From: Zopfochytrium polystomum
Lineage: Eukaryota; Chytridiomycota; Chytridiomycetes; Chytridiales; Chytridiaceae
Assembly (NCBI GenBank): GCA_025765615.1
Contig: JAIVFJ010000274.1
Span: 1 to 64,000, forward strand
DNA length: 64,000 nt
Direction of reading: 5' to 3'
The notes below the pieces were generated by a model that saw nothing but the letters and a program-made list of their open reading frames with translations, did not search any database and was not told the DNA's origin. A program made the position numbers and the translations under genes. This document shows positions 53,016-64,000 of the stretch, in pieces (position 1 is the stretch's first letter; each line of letters begins with the position of its first letter).

Positions 53016-54645
53016 TCCGCCTGACAGATAGGCAGACAGATGGGCAGACAGACAGAGGGATGCAAACCACAACCGGAGACAGACAGAGACCGCGCCCACT
53101 CGCTCGCTCTTTGATTACCAACCACCAAAGGCATCGCTGACAAAAACCCACACAAGAGATAGAGAGAACGATGTTCAACCAATTACTCCACCCCTTCCCC
53201 CCTGCGAAATGCACCCCCCCAGCAAGAAGAGAAATCAAATCCGGTTTCTGCTCTGACAAACGCGAAATCGGATTATTTCGCATTCAGATCGCGTGTTGTC
53301 GCCATCAACCTATCATCGCCCAACCTCTGGAAAGTCCTTTGCGTCATACGCGGGCGCCAAGCTGGAGGTGTTTCTTTCTTTTTGCCAAAAGACAGCAGCA
53401 GCTGGGGCCAGCACAGCCACAATACCAAAAACCCCTCGGCAAGAAAGGAAAAGAAAAAGATAAATATCGGGGCGGTGCCACCCAGATTCGGCGCCAAGCT
53501 TCCAAACCCTTTTTCCTTGGCTGACGTAAACGAGCTTGGGCGTAGGCCCAAAACGTATGCAAGGCGACCCACAACCCTGCTTGATTTTGGGGAGGGACGC
53601 AGCTTTTGCGTGAGGAAACGCGGGGAGGAACGCGGCGTGGGTTCATGTTCCCTCTGTGAGAATCCCCCACCGATGGAATCCAGGTGTAATGCATATTTTG
53701 CACATGATTCCAGATTCCATTCACGCCGCTCTTTCCCGCGTTTTCGCCGCATGTGGCGCGGGGGGAACAAAAAAATTGAAATGAAATGCCCCCGAGGTTG
53801 GTGGCGCTTGAGGGTTTTTTGCCAGGCGGAAATGAAATCCAGCTGTCCCCCAAAGAACAATTCAACAGATACAGCCATTTCATTTAAATTTTGACCGTTT
53901 ATTATTTTTCCTGAATTTTTACGGAATGAAGTGTGCTTGCTAGATCGGGGGAATGCAGAGAGAGAGGGAGGAAGAGAGAGCGACAGAGAAAATATGTGTC
54001 TGTGTGTGGCCAGCGCGAGATTCCAAACGAGCGCGCGGTGGAATTCAAACAGCCGCGCGCACTTCGTGGCTGTGCAACAATACTCGTTGTTTTCCCGAAC
54101 GGAAGAAAGAAAAGAAAGATATCTAATCGTACCAAAAAATAGCAAAAAAGAGGAAAAGAAAAAAGATTTCTCATCGATGCGCGTCATCGGCATATCTCTC
54201 TTTTTTTTTTTCGTGCTCTTTCCCTTTCCCTTTTTCTTTCCCACAGTGGCTGAGCGCGAAGAAAGAGCCTCGGGAAGGGACAGAGACAGACGGAGACAGA
54301 GAGAGAGAGAGAGAGAGAGAAGAGAGAGTAAGCGAAAGGAACCCTATATTACCTCGAAAAACCGCTGCTGCCGCCACTCGCCGCCGTTCGCCCTCACTTC
54401 CACTCTACCGACCCACGATCCACCCACCCCACACCCCAACCACTTCTTTGATTCTAACCCACGCACGCCTCTTTTGGTTGCGCCGTCTCCCCACGGAAAA
54501 AAATAAGATCGATACCCCTTCCCCTTCCCTCCCTTCTCACCTCACCCTTCTTCGAGAGTGCCTCGCCCGCTCATAAACAGGAAACAAACCCCCTTCCCCC
54601 AATCGAAACCAAAAGGGAAACCACTCGTGTACAAACACTTGCACA
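52569..54645. other. 2-kb spacer between divergent cyclins 1 and 2
   Basis: No supported gene. A-run at 52825-52843, (GA)n at 52963-53010, shorter (ga)n at 54298-54322, T-run at 54201-54210. 53700-54200 is AT-richer. The long open frame on the minus strand at 53273-54244 lacks any recognisable domain. The last 200 bases, C/A-rich, are the leader of cyclin 2. Confidence 0.5.
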
Positions 54646-55857
54646 ATGCGAAGCAGCAGTCTCAGCACCACCACAGCCGCCTCCGCCTCTGCCTTCAACG
54701 CCTTCCCACAACCGCCACCACCACCACCACACACGGTGCAACCCGCCGACGCCGCCGCCGCCGCTACCTGCCCGCACAACATGAACCCTCACCACAAGCA
54801 GCAGCAGCAGCCGCCGCACGCGCACAGCACGCACCACCACCACCACGGTGGCCACCCTAAGCAACCGCGGCTGACGCGCTCCGGCACCTTCCTCCCCACC
54901 GACGCCTTCAAAACAACCTTCACTGTGTTGCCCTCGTCGCTCCCGCTGCTGGCGCCCATTGCCGCCGACGCCCCACCGCGTCGCCGCGCGGGCGGCGGCG
55001 ATCGTGACTCGGCGGAACGGATCCAGGCCGACTTTTGCGAGGCGCTCATCCGTGAGTGATCCGTGCTCGCCTCTTGTTGTTTTGACTTGCACCGCAACGA
55101 TCTGACCCATCCCCCATCTGGGTGTCTTCCCCACGAACCAGACCTCGCCGCAGTCACGATCGACACGGATCCCACCCTCGCCACCGCCACTGGCGGGACC
55201 GTCGACCACACCACGACCCGCCGCTTCGTCCGCGCCCTCGTCGCCCGCTCGCAATCGTCCTTCAACGACCTGCACCTTGCCCTCTTCTACCTCCTCCGTT
55301 TCCGCGCCACCACCACCACCACGTCCACATCCTCCACTCCTCCTTCCCCTCCCCCAACAACAACCTCACCGACCACCCCACCAACGCCACCCGACAGCCC
55401 CACAACCCCAGCATCCCCGCTCACCCAGTCACCCCCACCATCCCACGCCCCCACCCCCAACCCGTCCCACACCCACTTCACCGCGGCCCTCATCCTCGCC
55501 TGGAAACGCCTCTCCGACCGCACCTACACCCTCCGCATCTGGTCCGCGCTCAGCAACATCCCCGCCTCGACCCTCTCCGCCGCAGAGCGCTCCCTTCTCG
55601 CCGGGCTCGACTACCGCCTGCACTGTGACGCGGCGGACGCGTCGTCATCCGGTTACGGGCGTTTTTGCGCCACGGCGGTCGCGGCGGGGATGAGGGCGGT
55701 GAGGGTTGCGGAGAGGGTAAGGGCTGTGAAAGCGGAGAAGAGGGGGCGAGAGGATGAGGAGGTGGGGGAGGGGGAGCGGGCGGAGGCGGGGGATGTGGTG
55801 ATGGAGGAGGCCGGGGAGGGTGCGGCGTCAGTGAAGAGGGCGGCGGTTGGGGTTTGA
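54646..55857 (+). CDS. Pho80/Pcl-type cyclin 2
   Basis: Exons 54646-55051 and 55142-55857, 373 residues. Exon 1 is longer than in the other three (135 codons): Ser/Pro/His-rich (MRSSSLSTTTAASASAFNAF, a His run) and ends FCEALI at a phase 1 gtgagt donor. Exon 2 opens LAAVTIDTDPTL. The cyclin box follows: RRFVRALVARSQSSFNDLHL, LFYLLRFRA, a Pro/Thr insert, FTAALILAWKRLSDRTYTLR and AERSLLAGLDYRLHCD. The C-terminus, KRGREDEEVG then VKRAAVGV, parallels cyclin 1. Likely a Pho85-class CDK partner. Confidence 0.84.
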
Positions 55858-56789
55858 CGGACGACGACCTCATTCTTTGGGTTTTTTCCTTTGTTCTCCC
55901 CTCGTTGCTTTCTTCTCTTCGGGTATTTCATCGTTTTCCGTCCTTCGTCATCTTATTATTACTCTCTGTCTCTCTTTCTCTCCTCTTCTTCTCCTGGGTT
56001 ATTTTATTCAGTCTCTCCTCTTCTTATTCCCCTTCTTTCCCTTTCCCGCCTCTTACCAAAAACTCCACACCCCTCTGTACTTCCTCCTCCGATGTGTTTC
56101 TCCTCCCTATCTATCTATTTGTCACACCCCTCCCTCCTACCTCCTCCGTCTGTACTCCTCCAAACCCAAAAACCCGCAACCCTCACTCCCTCTTTCCTTG
56201 TCCTATTTATTCTCGCCAGGCCCCGCTTCCCCCACCCGTCCATATTATCTCTCGGGGCGCGCGGCCCGCTCTCCCACCTCTTCGGTTGCAAACCTTCCCC
56301 TATCATTATTCGTTTCCGAATGATGTACAGACCGCCCTCCTCCCTTCCTCCATTCCGACTTGTTTTCAACTTTTCAAAACCTCATCCCTCCCCCCCCGTC
56401 TTCCTCGTTCCCTCGTTCGTATTCCTGGGAATCCTTCCATTCTTTATATTCCTCTCTTTGCTTTTTCAATGGGGTCGCAAAACAAACCCACCCTCCCCGT
56501 ACACTCCGCCCTTTACCCGACCCGCCCTATTATTATTTTTTTCGCAGGCGGTGTTTGGGCGGGGATAGGGGCGGGCTTCGTTGGGGTTTTGCGTTTTTTT
56601 TCTTCTTCCTCTTCTCCTTTTTCCAATTTTGTACAATTGGGGTTTGTTTTTGCGTCCGCCCTTTTGGCCTTTGTTGTTGTTATGGCCCGGCGTCGATGCA
56701 GAAATATACAAAAAAAAAAAACAAAGTAAAATCGAATTTCGAGTATTGTCAAAACGGTCTTGGAGCGGGCCGTGGTGTTGATAAGAAGG

Positions 56790-56828
<39 letters not shown>

Positions 56829-56982
56829 GCGCTTGGTGAGGGGGCGGGGAACACTGCCTGCTTGCTTGGGGTTTGTATGGTTTTTCGTTTTGGATTGTTT
56901 GCGTTTTTCCTTTTCTTTTTTATTTTTTACTTTTTTTTTTTTTGCTGCTTCCCTGAGCGTCAGAGCCATGTTTGGGAGCTTG

Positions 56983-57036
<54 letters not shown>

Positions 57037-57121
57037 AACTCGTTTTGAAGTGTGTATGTTTGGTCCCTGTCTTGGCGCGCTTGGGCGTCGCTTACGTTGA
57101 CCAGTGTGTGTGTGCGTGCGT

Positions 57122-57176
<55 letters not shown>

Positions 57177-57785
57177 TTTGTGGGTAATCAATATTCATGT
57201 TGAGGTGGCAAGACAGCGACAGAGCGCCAGGGCGGCCAAACTGAATTTGGCTTTAGTTTGTTTGTTTGTTTGTTTTTCGGGTGTCTCCAAGCGGCCTGTG
57301 CAGTCGGTCTTCCGAGCCCTTCATACAATTAATTGCCCGCTTTCCCCAAAAGGGAAAACTTCACTCAAACAAAGCCAAACAAACAAAGCCAAACACGCCA
57401 AAGCATAAAGTTGGCCGCTTTCTCTTCTTGTCCACTTCCATGTTTGCTTGTTTGTTTGTTTGTTTGTTTGTTTGTCTCTCCCGCACACGCTGATAAATAA
57501 ACCTTCCTTCTTTCTTTCTTTCTTGCTTCAGACGACAAACAAGCAACAACAACAACAACAACAACAACAAGAACAAGCAAGAAAAAAGCAACAATCCACT
57601 CAACCAACCAACAAGCCACCAGCGACGACTTGGACCCTTCGACGACCACTCCCCCCCCAACGGCGCCCCCTCCAGCCCGAGTCGCACCCGCCTAGCCATC
57701 GACCCCGCACGCCCGCCGAAGTGAAGGCGACACCTGGCCCCCACCCTCGAACGAAACGAACCAAACAAACAAAGGAAACACACCC
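55858..57785. repeat. Spacer with three (TG)n tracts
   Basis: Pyrimidine-rich 55870-56500. (TG)n at 56793-56824, 56986-57031 and 57105-57171. gttt units at 57256-57272 and tttg units at 57441-57472; caa units at 57544-57570. No supported gene. Confidence 0.75.
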
Positions 57786-58657
57786 ATGCCAACAACGATG
57801 GCTGTGCCCGCGAAAGCGGCGGCGGCGGCAGCACCGCCACACCCGCCGCCGCCGCCGCCGCCGCTTTCAAACCTCCTTGCCCCAGCAGCCGTCCCACCGC
57901 CGCCGCCGCAGCAATTCCCCAACCCCGCCGCCGCCTTCCGAAACGCATTAATTTGTACGTACGAGCGCCCCCTGTCTCATCACCTCTCCCATTCTAACAA
58001 ACACCCTCCCTCCCTCCATAAAAAAAAGACCTCGCCGCCGTCACCATCGACCTGGACTTCACAGACCCGGCGACCGCGCTGTCCCTCCGGACTCCCGCCA
58101 CCACCACAACACCAGACCACACCACGACGCACCGATTCGTGCACACCCTCACCCTGCGCTCGCAATCTACCTTTACAGACGTGTACCTCGCGCTATTCTA
58201 CCTCTCCCGGTTCCGGCTCGCGCGCGCATCCACCTCACCACGGCCGCCGCGACAAACCACACCAGTCGCCGCCCGCACCCGCATCCACTTCCTCGCCTGC
58301 CTCGTCCTCGCCTGGAAACACCTCCGCGACCGTACACACGCGAACGCGACCTGGGCCTCGCTCGCCGGCGTGGCGGGCGTCGGCGTCGCGGAGCTGAACG
58401 CCGCGGAGCGCGAAGTCCTCGCGGGGTTGGGGTACCGGCTGTGCGTGGCGCGGTCGGATCGCGCCGACCTGGGCGGCGGTGCGAGCGAGTTTGAAGGGTT
58501 TTGCGCGGCGGCGGTGGGGTTGGCGGAGGGGATGGTTGCGGCGGGGTGTTTTGCGGGTGGCGTGTGTATTGAGAAGGGGAGGGGTAAGCGGAGGGCGGAG
58601 GAGGCGGAGGGCGGATGGGGGACGAAGAGGGCACGTTGGGAGAAGTCAGTTTGGTGA
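57786..58657 (+). CDS. Pho80/Pcl-type cyclin 3
   Basis: Exons 57786-57954 and 58029-58657, 265 residues (a Met at 57798 is an alternative start). Exon 1 is Ala/Pro-rich and ends FRNALI at a phase 1 gtacgt donor; exon 2 opens LAAVTIDLDFTDP. The cyclin box follows: THRFVHTLTLRSQSTFTDVY, LALFYLSRFRL, FLACLVLAWKHLRDRTHANA, ERE VLAGLGYRL. The Pro/Thr insert found in cyclins 1, 2 and 4 is much shorter here. C-terminus basic (KRRAEE, KRARWEKSVW). Confidence 0.83.
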
Positions 58658-59379
58658 CGTGAGCGACTCTTGTTCGGACGTTCGTTGCAAGTATTTTAAG
58701 TTTTCTATAATGCACTATGTATTATTTCTGCTTGTCGATATTTTGTTTTCCCCGTCGAGTGTTCGGAAGGTGGGGGGACAGCCCAAGAAGGTAAAGGGAA
58801 AAAAAAAAACAACAAAAAAAAAAAAAAAAAAAAAAAAGTGAGGCGCACAGGGAGGACACAATTGTTTGTGTCCGCTTGACCTGACGTCAAGTTTGTGGCA
58901 CATGACCGAACGAATTGCAAATTGAACAGCCTCACAACGTCATCTCCTGGCCGCCCCCCAAACCTTATTTTATCAGCGACTTCGGACCGAGGGGCCGGGC
59001 CACCGAGTTTAGCCGGCGCATTTTACCCCTGGCCGATCCCCCGACGGTTCCGTCGCCCCCAACCAAACTTTCGGCCACCGAGGAGGTCCCAGCGCGCCCG
59101 AGTCCCGCACGGGACGATGGGAAGGTGAGGAGTAGCGTAGACCCAGGTGAAGCTTGGTGTGCTAGTCGATGCTTACCCCGCTAACTTTGCGCTGCCGGGT
59201 CCAGCGAACGCCTCTACGCGAGTCTTGCTACTGGCTTTCTGCGGCTTGATTTTTTTTTTCCCCTCACACTCCGCCCCTCCGCCGTCTCCGCCGTCAGCAC
59301 CTGACCGCCACAGCAAGCCCCACTCCGCCACACGCTCCCACCACCAAATCTGCCTCTTTTCTCTGCTCCAGTTCCGAAG
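58658..59379. other. Intergenic with A-tract
   Basis: A-runs at 58800-58837. No supported gene. Leader of cyclin 4 at the end. Confidence 0.5.
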
Positions 59380-60386
59380 ATGCGGCTCCCTTCGCGGGTG
59401 GCGGACCGCGACGGCAGCAGCAGCGCAAGCAACGCCGTACGCAGCAGCCGCCCACACCCCGCCGTCTCCGAGTCCGCGCTCCGCGACGCCATGATCTGTG
59501 AGCAGCGTCTCCACTTTCACAAACCTCCGCCTCGCGACAAATCGCCACGGCCCTAATATCTCTTCACTCCTCAGATCTCGCCGCACTCACCGTCGACCTC
59601 AATATCTCACCATCCCCCACCACCAACCCTTCCCCCTCCCCAGCCCCGTCGCCATCCCCACCACACCCTCCGCCCGCCCCGCCGACCCTGCACGACCTCA
59701 CAACCCACATCCTCGCGTCCCTCCACTCCCGCACTCCCGCCGCCGCCGACTCCCTTTCCCCAACCCACCGCCTCGTCCGCGACGCCGTCGACGCCACCGA
59801 CGCCTCCTGCGACGAGCTGATCACCGCCCTCTGGTTCCTCGGCCGCTTCCGCGCAGCGCGTCGCCTCAACGCAACCACCTCGACTCCCTCGACACCGCAG
59901 CATCACCACCACCGCCAACCCCGCCTCTCGCCCTCAACACCACCACCCCCACCACCCCCGGAACCTCCACCCCCACCAACCATCACCACAACAACGCCAA
60001 CCACAACAACAACCACACCCTCCACCGCACCAACAACACACTTCCTCGCCGCCCTCCGCCTCGCCCAAAAGCACCTCTCCTCCCGCGCGCGCGGACCACC
60101 CGCTACGCCCGCCGTGGCGGCCGCGGAGCGGGAGGTGCTGGCCGGGATTGGGTACCGGCTGCACGCGGGGATGGGCGGGTTCGGCGACGGCGACGGAGGC
60201 GGGGGGTTTGAACGGTTTTGGAGGGCGACGGTTGCGTTGGGGGCTGGAATTGCGGTGGCGAGGGTGGGGGCGGATGGGGAGGGGGAGGTGGGAGAGGAGG
60301 AAGGTGAGGGTGGGGAGGTGGGCGTGGAGGGAGGAAAGGAGGATGGAGTTGAGGAGGAGGGGAAAGTGGAGGAAGAAGTGGAGTGA
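59380..60386 (+). CDS. Pho80/Pcl-type cyclin 4 (most diverged)
   Basis: Exons 59380-59497 and 59575-60386, 309 residues. Exon 1 (MRLPSRVADRDGSSSASNAV) ends LRDAMI at a phase 1 gtgagc donor; exon 2 opens LAALTVDLNISPSP. Cyclin landmarks are weaker: THRLVRDAVDATDASCDELI, ALWFLGRFRAARR, a long Pro/Thr insert, FLAALRLAQKHLSSRA and AEREVLAGIGYRLHAG. The DRT motif after the second helix is replaced by SRA and the following loop is shortened. The C-terminus is acidic (EEEGKVEEEVE) instead of basic, so localisation may differ from the sister genes. Confidence 0.75.
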
Positions 60387-61163
60387 CGTGGACGGGTCAA
60401 AGCTAGCGATTGTTTGGAGGCCGTGCGCGTCCCCCAATCTGTATTTAAGCCTCTTTACCCCTTCCCACTTCCCCCCTACCCCCCTTTTGTGGATAATACT
60501 TCCCTTTTTTTTATGTGTACAGAATCTTCACCCCGACCGTCCCATTCGTTTCCTCATCTGTTTGCTGTAAACTATGTATGATCTCATCTTGCGGCGAACC
60601 TTGCTGCAAGTAATGTAACAATGAAATATGCTTGATTATGTGGGGAAGGGGGGAAAGGACTTTTGAATTGGAAACCTCTCGCACTTGCGACAAGAATAGC
60701 TATCCCACTCTGCATAGTCAATTATTTTGTTTTCGGACGCCAAATCTTGAACAATTCCCGTCCGAATGTTCTGACACGTCAAGTGCAACACCCTTGCCGC
60801 TGCCCTTTACGTCTTTGACCCTGACGACCCACACAACTGCGAGAAACAGAAACCCGTTCGATTTGGGCACTTCCCTGCCGTCCAATGGCACTCTATATGT
60901 AGGAGCAAGTTGAATTTCGGCAAGTTGTGTTTCTGTTTTGCTATTAAAATTTCGCGAACTGGGGCAAAAATATGCGGGCGTTTGAAGCAATTATCACCCT
61001 GAGCCTCATTTAGCAACAGGGAGGGGTAAGCTGGGGACATTAGTGCATATCGAGTTTGAAAGGGAGGACAACTTCTCCTTCGGGATGAGGTAGTGAGAAT
61101 ATGAAGACAGAATAGGACGACAATTAAAGGAAGCGAGGAAGGGAAATAGCAGAGCGCTTCGAC
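60387..61163. other. Intergenic, no gene seen
   Basis: 3' ends of cyclin 4 and the aspartic protease meet here. AT-richer, nothing supported. Confidence 0.5.
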
Positions 61164-62872
61164 TCAGCACGTGATGCCGCAGATGGAGGCGACCTCGCCG
61201 ACGCAGATAGAGTCCCAGGACGTGCTGCCGCAGTACGAGTCTTGCGCGATGATCTGCGCAGCGCACGGGTCGCACGACGACTTCAGCTTGGTTCCGGTCG
61301 TGCAGATCGAGTGGGCGCACGTCGTCGCGGTCGTCGTGGTCGCGGGCGTAGTCGTCGACGTCTTTGTCGAAGTTGACGTCGTCTTTGCAGTAGACGTAGT
61401 GGTCGTCTTTGCGGTAGTCGTGGTGGTCGACGTGGTCGTCGGGGTGGTCGAACCTCCCGGGTGCACCGCCTGCGCAAACCCGACGCGCGCGTTGGCCTTG
61501 TCGTACACGCTGTAGTATTGCCTCAGGAAGATGTCGCCCAGGATACCGACGCCGGCGTCCGCGGCGCCGCGGGTGACGCCCGAGATGCAGGTGCCGTCGC
61601 CGTTGTCGAGCACGTACACGTTCGCGGGGATCGAGTACTTGACGCCGTTAAGCGTCAACGTGAACGGCGAGCCTGTAGTGCTCTTGCTGCACGAGATGGC
61701 GTACGCGCCCGTCGACGACGAGTACGACGACGCGCCGATGCCCTTGTTGATACCGTCGGCGGCCGCGGTGTCGAGGATCATGAGCGTTGTGCCGGTGTCG
61801 GCGATAAAGTTAGAGATAGACCCGTCGAGGGCGCCCGATGACGAGCCTGCGGCCCACTTGCCGCCGGACCAGGACATTTGCCAGTACGTCTCCGAGTTGA
61901 GCGGGATGTAGCTGAACGAGCCGGTGTACTTTGACGGGTCGGTGCCGCCGATGGTGACCTCGCCTTGGTCCTTGTCGGCGCCGTTGGAGAGGTAGAAGGC
62001 GAATTCGTTGTTGGACAGCTTGAGCGCGTCGATCCAGTTGGTGTTGCTGGCGCCCGCAGAGGCGATGTTGGAGATGCTGGCGTACGCAAGCCCCATGAGT
62101 CCGTCTCCGACACCGGCGAAGCCGGTCTCGGAGGTGGACACGCCGAAAGAGATGGAGGCGGACACGCCGGCCATCTGGACAGGGCCCTTGTATACTTTTC
62201 CGCCGACGGAGCCAGAGCCGTACGAGGTGGTCCAACTCAGAGAGGTGGACGACAGCGTCGAGTCGGAGGTCTTGACGGTCGGCTGACCCGAGACACCGCA
62301 CGACTGGTCCGAGGACTTGCAGTTGGGTCCGCGGAACCAAGTGTCGGAGGATCCGCTGTGGAATGGATAGCAATTGTGAGACAATGTGGTACGCTGTGTC
62401 CTTAGCCCCCTTCCACCTCCAAATGAAAGCTCACTGCTTACGTGTCAAGATCCAGCAGGAACGACTGCCCGTTCCCGAGCGTCACGGGCGCGTTGTACAG
62501 TTCGTCCGACTCGTTTGTGAGCGGCGCGGACGACTGCCTGCGCTCGAGGGTCGAGTTACCCGGCAGGATTCGGTTCGCCCAGCGCTTGATGGCGCGTTGG
62601 GTGTTGTGGGGCTTTGCGTTGGCAGGCTTGGAGATGGCAACCTATGTTTCGATTGGGAAGGCGCATCAATGAGGCGTTAGATCGATGTGAGAATCCGCCC
62701 TGGGCCAATTCAACAAACCGCAGCACCCTTCCACTTCCCCCCAATCCCACGTCCCCCTTCTCTCTGTGTCGCTTGCCTTGTGGATGACAGCCGATCCGTT
62801 CTCAAGGGGCGCCGCGGAAGCGGACGCGACGGCCAGGGAGGCGGCAGCGAGCAGGATCGATCCCAGCTTCAT
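61164..62872 (-). CDS. Secreted pepsin-like aspartic protease with Cys-rich C-terminal module
   Basis: Exons 62872-62777, 62641-62442 and 62355-61164 give 495 residues in phase. Signal peptide MKLGSILLAAASLAVASASA. The pro-peptide (HNTQRAIKRWANRIL) is followed by the mature start NAPVTLGNGQSFLLDLDTGS. Catalytic motifs are DTGSSDTW (split by intron 2) and FIADTGTTLMIL; the flap is TTSYGSGSV; GILGDIFLRQYYSVYD is the family's typical C-terminal strand. A Thr/Lys-rich linker follows, then a 55-residue module with ten Cys (CAHSICTTGTKL, SCDPCAAQIIAQDSYC, WDSICVGEVASICGITC). Intron 1 has a gcaagc donor (GC-AG). Family A1, extracellular acid protease; the C-terminal module may anchor or bind a substrate (inference). 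Confidence 0.93.
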
Positions 62873-64000
62873 GATTATTCAATCTCGCGTAGTATTAGGG
62901 AGAGAGAGAGTTGTCGCTACTTTGAGGCCTGCTGAAAGCTTCTCGATGGAGTATGAGGTACGAGGGGATGAGGGGCAACGATGGTGTGTGGCTGCTCTGT
63001 TGTCCTTGGTGGTGGTATTTATGGCGAAGTGGAATGTGCCAAGACCTTCCGCTTCCAGCGTTATGCACCCCGTCTCTTTGGCTGTCTGTTAGTCTGTCTG
63101 TCTGTCTGTTTGCCTGCCTGTGTGTTGCCCGGAAGGGAAGCAGTCGGGAAGGTCCGGAGAACCAATGGGAAGCCGACCCGCATCGGCACCACCACGCGCC
63201 TCGAAACTTGCTGTTTTTGGCGGCTGTTGTGCCGGAATCAATTCCTTTTTTTGGTATAGATTAGGGGGCAGGTGGCACCGTTCGTTCTTCTGAAGAACAA
63301 CCGGTGCCACCAGCCCCCTCTCGATCTTGTCATTTGCAGGTGTGGATCTTTCACCTTTCAGACTGCCGAAAATTTTGTTTGTGGAGATGCATCCGCTGAG
63401 TGAGAATTGACCTCTGCGAACTGAAGGAATTGTAAATCGCTGCCGCCAGAAAGATTGCGCCCTCCGCTGCTAACAAGCCCCTGCTACGTCTCTCTACACC
63501 TTCACGCCAGGATGTTGATCCAGCATTGAAAGGAACCAAGCATTTCCCTGTGAGCAAAGAATACGGAACCGACTCTTACACATTGGACACGTTCTCGATT
63601 GCGGTGCGACCGTTCTAAACCGATGGCAGACCGCACACTCCGACCTGTGCGAATTTTTCAAGGGCGGCGCGAGGATCCTGGCTGGCGCAGCGAGTGCAAG
63701 GCAGGGCGCATCTCAAGTCGCGGGCGCAACAAGCGCGGGATGGGCACCAAGACAATCCAGAACATGTTCATTCACGCGCGCTCAAGTACGGTGAGCCGCC
63801 GCAACGCTGTCGGCCTTGAGCGTATCGACGTGGTGTTCTTTCGATGTCCATACTCCCGCGCGACCCGAAGCGGTTGAGCTCTTAGCTTTGGGGGATGGGG
63901 AGGGGGAAAGGGAGAGTTTTTTGGCGTGGTAAAGGAAAGAAAGAAAGAGGGAGTAGTTGTGGGGGACCCCAAAGAAGTTGTGCAAGGTCATCTGCCTCGC
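62873..64000. other. Right end of window, no gene supported
   Basis: Promoter region of the protease up to about 63080. tgtc units at 63090-63110. A hairpin sequence at 63264-63319. The rest has short open pieces with no recognisable domain. Confidence 0.4.
63264..63319. repeat. 56-bp near-perfect inverted repeat
   Basis: The left arm gggggcaggtggcaccg pairs with the right arm cggtgccaccagccccc, and the centre gttcttctgaagaac is itself palindromic. One or two mismatches per arm. Could be a hairpin, a tiny fold-back element or a protein-binding dyad. Confidence 0.8.

Noticed and set aside
53273..54244. 323-residue open frame on the minus strand
   Set aside because: No domain, mixed low-complexity sequence, overlaps repeats; likely chance.
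55854..56729. 291-residue open frame in pyrimidine-rich DNA after cyclin 2
   Set aside because: Ser/Leu/Phe-rich composition follows directly from the ct-rich DNA; no domain, no paralogue.

Overview
The window looks like nuclear DNA of a zoosporic true fungus, most likely a chytrid (inference). It is GC-rich with short GT-AG introns of about 35 to 140 bases, TATA boxes, and many dinucleotide repeats. It has a Cla4-type PAK kinase, Pho80/Pcl-type cyclins, secreted cupredoxins, a pepsin-like protease, and tandem L-x-W-W repeat proteins. There is no bacterial operon structure.

Layout. 0-5 kb is a gene graveyard: an LWW-repeat/GATA-finger gene in pieces, a FAR1/MULE transposase remnant, and an AT-richer minus-strand gene whose pieces spell TIR domain, then NACHT-type P-loop NTPase, then ankyrin repeats (NLR-like architecture). 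5-18 kb holds three secreted ADP-ribosyltransferase-like (ART) genes on the minus strand, one with a 2.8-kb Gly/Lys-rich tail, a head-to-head pair of secreted ten-cysteine proteins, another small secreted Cys protein and an LWW-repeat gene. 18-31 kb holds two hypothetical genes, an atypical kinase-like gene ending in the same kind of Gly/Lys tail as the ART genes, and three intact cupredoxin genes plus one truncated, embedded in a segmental duplication (20.1-23.1 kb versus 27.7-29.1 kb). 31-35 kb is the Cla4-like PAK gene. 35-41 kb has small or broken genes and a micro-exon gene for a short secreted peptide. 41-47 kb has a divergent aldo-keto reductase pair and a five-exon BTB-like/HMG-like gene, both with relic copies at 38-39 kb. 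47-64 kb has a secreted lipase interrupted by one stop codon, two tandem tiny membrane proteins with PY motifs, four Pcl-type cyclins, and a secreted aspartic protease.

Themes. Local duplication followed by decay is everywhere: ART x3, cupredoxin x4, cyclin x4, aldo-keto reductase x3, ten-Cys protein x2, PY protein x2, BTB/HMG-like x2, LWW x3. Much of the window encodes secreted or cell-surface proteins, consistent with an interaction or degradation toolkit. The observations most worth pursuing are the decayed TIR-NACHT-ankyrin gene, the micro-exon gene, and a C-terminal Gly/Lys tail module shared between two unrelated N-terminal domains. Several genes carry single-base frame breaks; whether these are real decay or assembly error cannot be decided from the sequence alone.
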